Assembly: GCA_937873805.1 (NCBI GenBank)
Contig: CALMWO010000028.1
Span: 1-5,226, forward strand
Reading direction: 5' to 3'
DNA from: an uncultured Hyphomonadaceae bacterium
Lineage (GTDB): Bacteria; Pseudomonadota; Alphaproteobacteria; Caulobacterales; Hyphomonadaceae
Length of the DNA stretch: 5,226 nucleotides
Below the pieces are notes generated by a model. The model had not been told where the DNA came from. It saw nothing but the letters and a program-made list of their open reading frames with translations, and did not search any database. Below, piece by piece: positions 4,095-5,226 of this stretch. How positions within the stretch are numbered: position 1 is the stretch's first letter; every line of letters begins with the position of its first letter. Both the position numbers and the translations under genes were made by a program.

Positions 4095-5226
4095 AGTGGC
4101 CTGGAATCCGACCGGCGTTGACACATTGGCGCGGTATCGAATCACCGCCATCATGGCGAAGGCCAGCATGACGAGTGAGACGTGACGATGCCAGCCATGC
4201 CACGAGCGGCTTTCATTATGATCGAGGCCGAGCTCGTTTTTGGTCGTCTCGAAGCTGTCTTCGATCGCCCAGCGGCGGCCCTCGACGGAGACAAGAGCCT
4301 GTATGTCCGTGCCCGCCGGGCACCAGGTCGTGAAGTAGGCCAGATCACCATCGCTGATGTTACGGCGGATCAGGAGGCCCCGCGTCCATACGCCTGATTT
4401 TGTCTCGTCATATTCATCGGCTTCGAGATCGGCGAGTTCGCAGTAGGCCCAGTCATGAAGGCGGGCACCCTTTGTGCCCTCGCCAGCGGAGAGGCGTTTC
4501 CATGCGCCTGGATCAAGGTCCTGTGCAATTTCTTCCGCCTTGCCTGCAACCGGCGGCTTGCCCGCCCAAGAGCCAAAATAGTGGTCCGATTTCACGCCAA
4601 GAACGTAGCCTTTGCAGGCTCGACGCAGAGCCTGCTCGACGTCACCGACTCCATATACCGCGTCCGCCGCGACCCACGAGAAAGGGACGTTGGCTGCCAG
4701 CGCCCGCCGTATCATTTGAACTGCCAAAGCCGGCTTGGTGGCGAAGCCAATGGTTTCAGGGACATGGGTTGCTGCAAGTCGCGCGGGATCACCCGTCCAG
4801 CTCTTCGGCAGATACAAGGCGCGATCGATGAACGCGTGACCGCGAGCCGATACATAGGCAGCGAATACACCGATCTGGCAGTTCGTGATCTTGCCAGCCG
4901 AACCGGTATATTGACGCGCGACGCCACAAGATGCCTTGTCCTGCTTGAGGTAGCCGGTCTCGTCGATGCCCAGAACCGCCTCATCACTCGCAAGATTCTC
5001 GACCACATACTCTCGTACAATGTCGCGAAGCGCGTCTGCGTCCCATCGCCCGCGGCCCAGAATAGCCTGTTGCCGCCAAGGCCCCGGATCCCCAGCCGCC
5101 TCGGCGCGCATCCAGCCGGTCTTACGGCGCTCGTCACCCAGCAAGCCGTCCAGAAACAGGTTCGCCGACGCCGCAACGCGCTCCTGCGTGAACAGGCCGC
5201 GCATGCGGCCCTTCACGTCCCGCAAT
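4083..5226 (-). CDS. IS701-family (IS4 superfamily) DDE transposase, 5' end outside the window, C-terminus replaced by IS21 end
   Basis: This cut-and-paste transposase frame is open from the right edge to a TAA at 4083-4085 (380 codons; the leftmost possible start is a TTG at 5225, but family members carry some tens of residues more, so the true start is probably beyond the window). Seen in order are LFTQERVAASANLFLDGLLG and the KTGW-x-x-AEAAGD N-terminal motif, then LGIDETGYLK (first Asp, codon 88), AADAVYG (second Asp, codon 188), and RRWAIEDSFETTKNELGLDH. The last carries an R-x3-E-x6-K match (codons 318, 322 and 329) to the IS4 YREK signature, though the Tyr position is Glu. ESRSWHGWHRH and LAFAMMAVIRYRAN follow. 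After RAN, at about 4124, the frame enters the IS21 repeat R1 and adds about 13 foreign residues (VSTPVGFQATGAE). The catalytic residues remain, but loss of the native tail and of its own element end on that side suggests the element is immobile. Confidence 0.88.
   Translation of the reverse strand, partial: LRDVKGRMRGLFTQERVAASANLFLDGLLGDERRKTGWMRAEAAGDPGPWRQQAILGRGRWDADALRDIVREYVVENLASDEAVLGIDETGYLKQDKASCGVARQYTGSAGKITNCQIGVFAAYVSARGHAFIDRALYLPKSWTGDPARLAATHVPETIGFATKPALAVQMIRRALAANVPFSWVAADAVYGVGDVEQALRRACKGYVLGVKSDHYFGSWAGKPPVAGKAEEIAQDLDPGAWKRLSAGEGTKGARLHDWAYCELADLEADEYDETKSGVWTRGLLIRRNISDGDLAYFTTWCPAGTDIQALVSVEGRRWAIEDSFETTKNELGLDHNESRSWHGWHRHVSLVMLAFAMMAVIRYRANVSTPVGFQATGAE
4093..4123 (-). 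repeat. IS21 right outer terminal repeat (R1)
   Basis: On the minus strand it starts TGTCAACGCC and ends CAGGCCACTGG, directly abutting R2 with a 2-base overlap. It resembles L1, and IS701-type homology ends just outside it. Confidence 0.7.
4124..5226 (-). mobile_element. Partial IS701-type insertion sequence, truncated at its 3' side
   Basis: This is the native part of the IS701-type element carrying the transposase above. The right side leaves the window and the left side is cut by the IS21 boundary at 4123. Its continuation is not found at the other IS21 flank (before 1546), so the two flanks were not originally one sequence, or the remainder was deleted. Confidence 0.7.

Larger units (their letters stand above)
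1546..4123 (+). mobile_element. IS21-family insertion sequence carrying istA and istB (2578 bp)
   Basis: The element encodes the diagnostic IS21 pair, an integrase-like transposase followed by an AAA+ helper overlapping by ATGA. I place its ends at TGTGCAGGG (1546) and at CGTTGACA (ends 4123; TGTCAACG read inward). These terminal 31-mers align at 20 of 31 positions without gaps, both start TGT and both end in CAGGCCA(T/C)TGG. A second, inner pair starting GGGGCGGAGTAAAA (1598 and 4094 inward) is better conserved, giving the double-repeat ends typical of IS21. Length and gene order are normal for the family and both genes look intact. Flanks are unrelated (recombinase remnant on the left, IS701-type transposase on the right) and share at most CAT, so there is no convincing target duplication. 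Exact ends are uncertain by a few bases. Confidence 0.85.

Noticed and set aside
1..5226. CRISPR array, tRNA, rRNA, toxin-antitoxin or phage-defence system
   Set aside because: No spaced direct-repeat array, tRNA-like cloverleaf, rRNA segment or defence motif was seen on either strand. IstB resembles DnaC-type and Tn7-like TnsC ATPases, but it sits in an ordinary IS21 pair without guide or effector genes.

Overview
The window is a nested patch of mobile DNA on a high-GC background. Transposase types and codon choice suggest an alphaproteobacterium (sphingomonad- or rhizobium-like). This is inferred from family resemblance only; there is no rRNA or housekeeping gene to confirm it. No gene in the window has an evident host metabolic role.

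Left edge (1-334). Bases 1-153 encode, on the minus strand, a piece of an FG-GAP/VCBS (CRTAC1/ASPIC-like) calcium-binding repeat protein. It meets, out of frame at about 153, the start of an unrelated small charged ORF (154-307, minus). The junction has no recognisable element end, so it may be an old rearrangement or an assembly chimera.

335-1427 is a complete, very short (1093 bp) IS66-family derivative. It has perfect 21-bp terminal inverted repeats beginning GTAA and a perfect 8-bp target duplication (CCTGCTTC). Its single transposase gene is dead three times over: the N-terminal part is missing, the first catalytic Asp is Asn, and there is a -1 frameshift. The element landed just upstream of a serine recombinase gene (start 1469, good Shine-Dalgarno), of which only about 26 codons survive.

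1546-4123 is an apparently intact IS21-family element (2578 bp). It carries istA (DDE transposase with D131, D193 and E240) and istB (AAA+ helper ATPase), overlapping by ATGA. Each end carries two related repeats (L1/L2 and R2/R1). A hairpin covers the istA ribosome-binding site, and a perfect 40-bp palindrome follows istB. The left flank is the recombinase remnant and the right flank is an IS701-type transposase, with no matching target duplication, so the element sits at a rearrangement boundary.

4083-5226 (minus) is an IS701/IS4-superfamily transposase. It keeps its candidate catalytic residues, but its C-terminal tail is replaced by IS21 end sequence and its N-terminus runs off the window. 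I found no CRISPR array, tRNA, defence system or new multi-gene system. The interest lies in the element architecture and the order of insertions.
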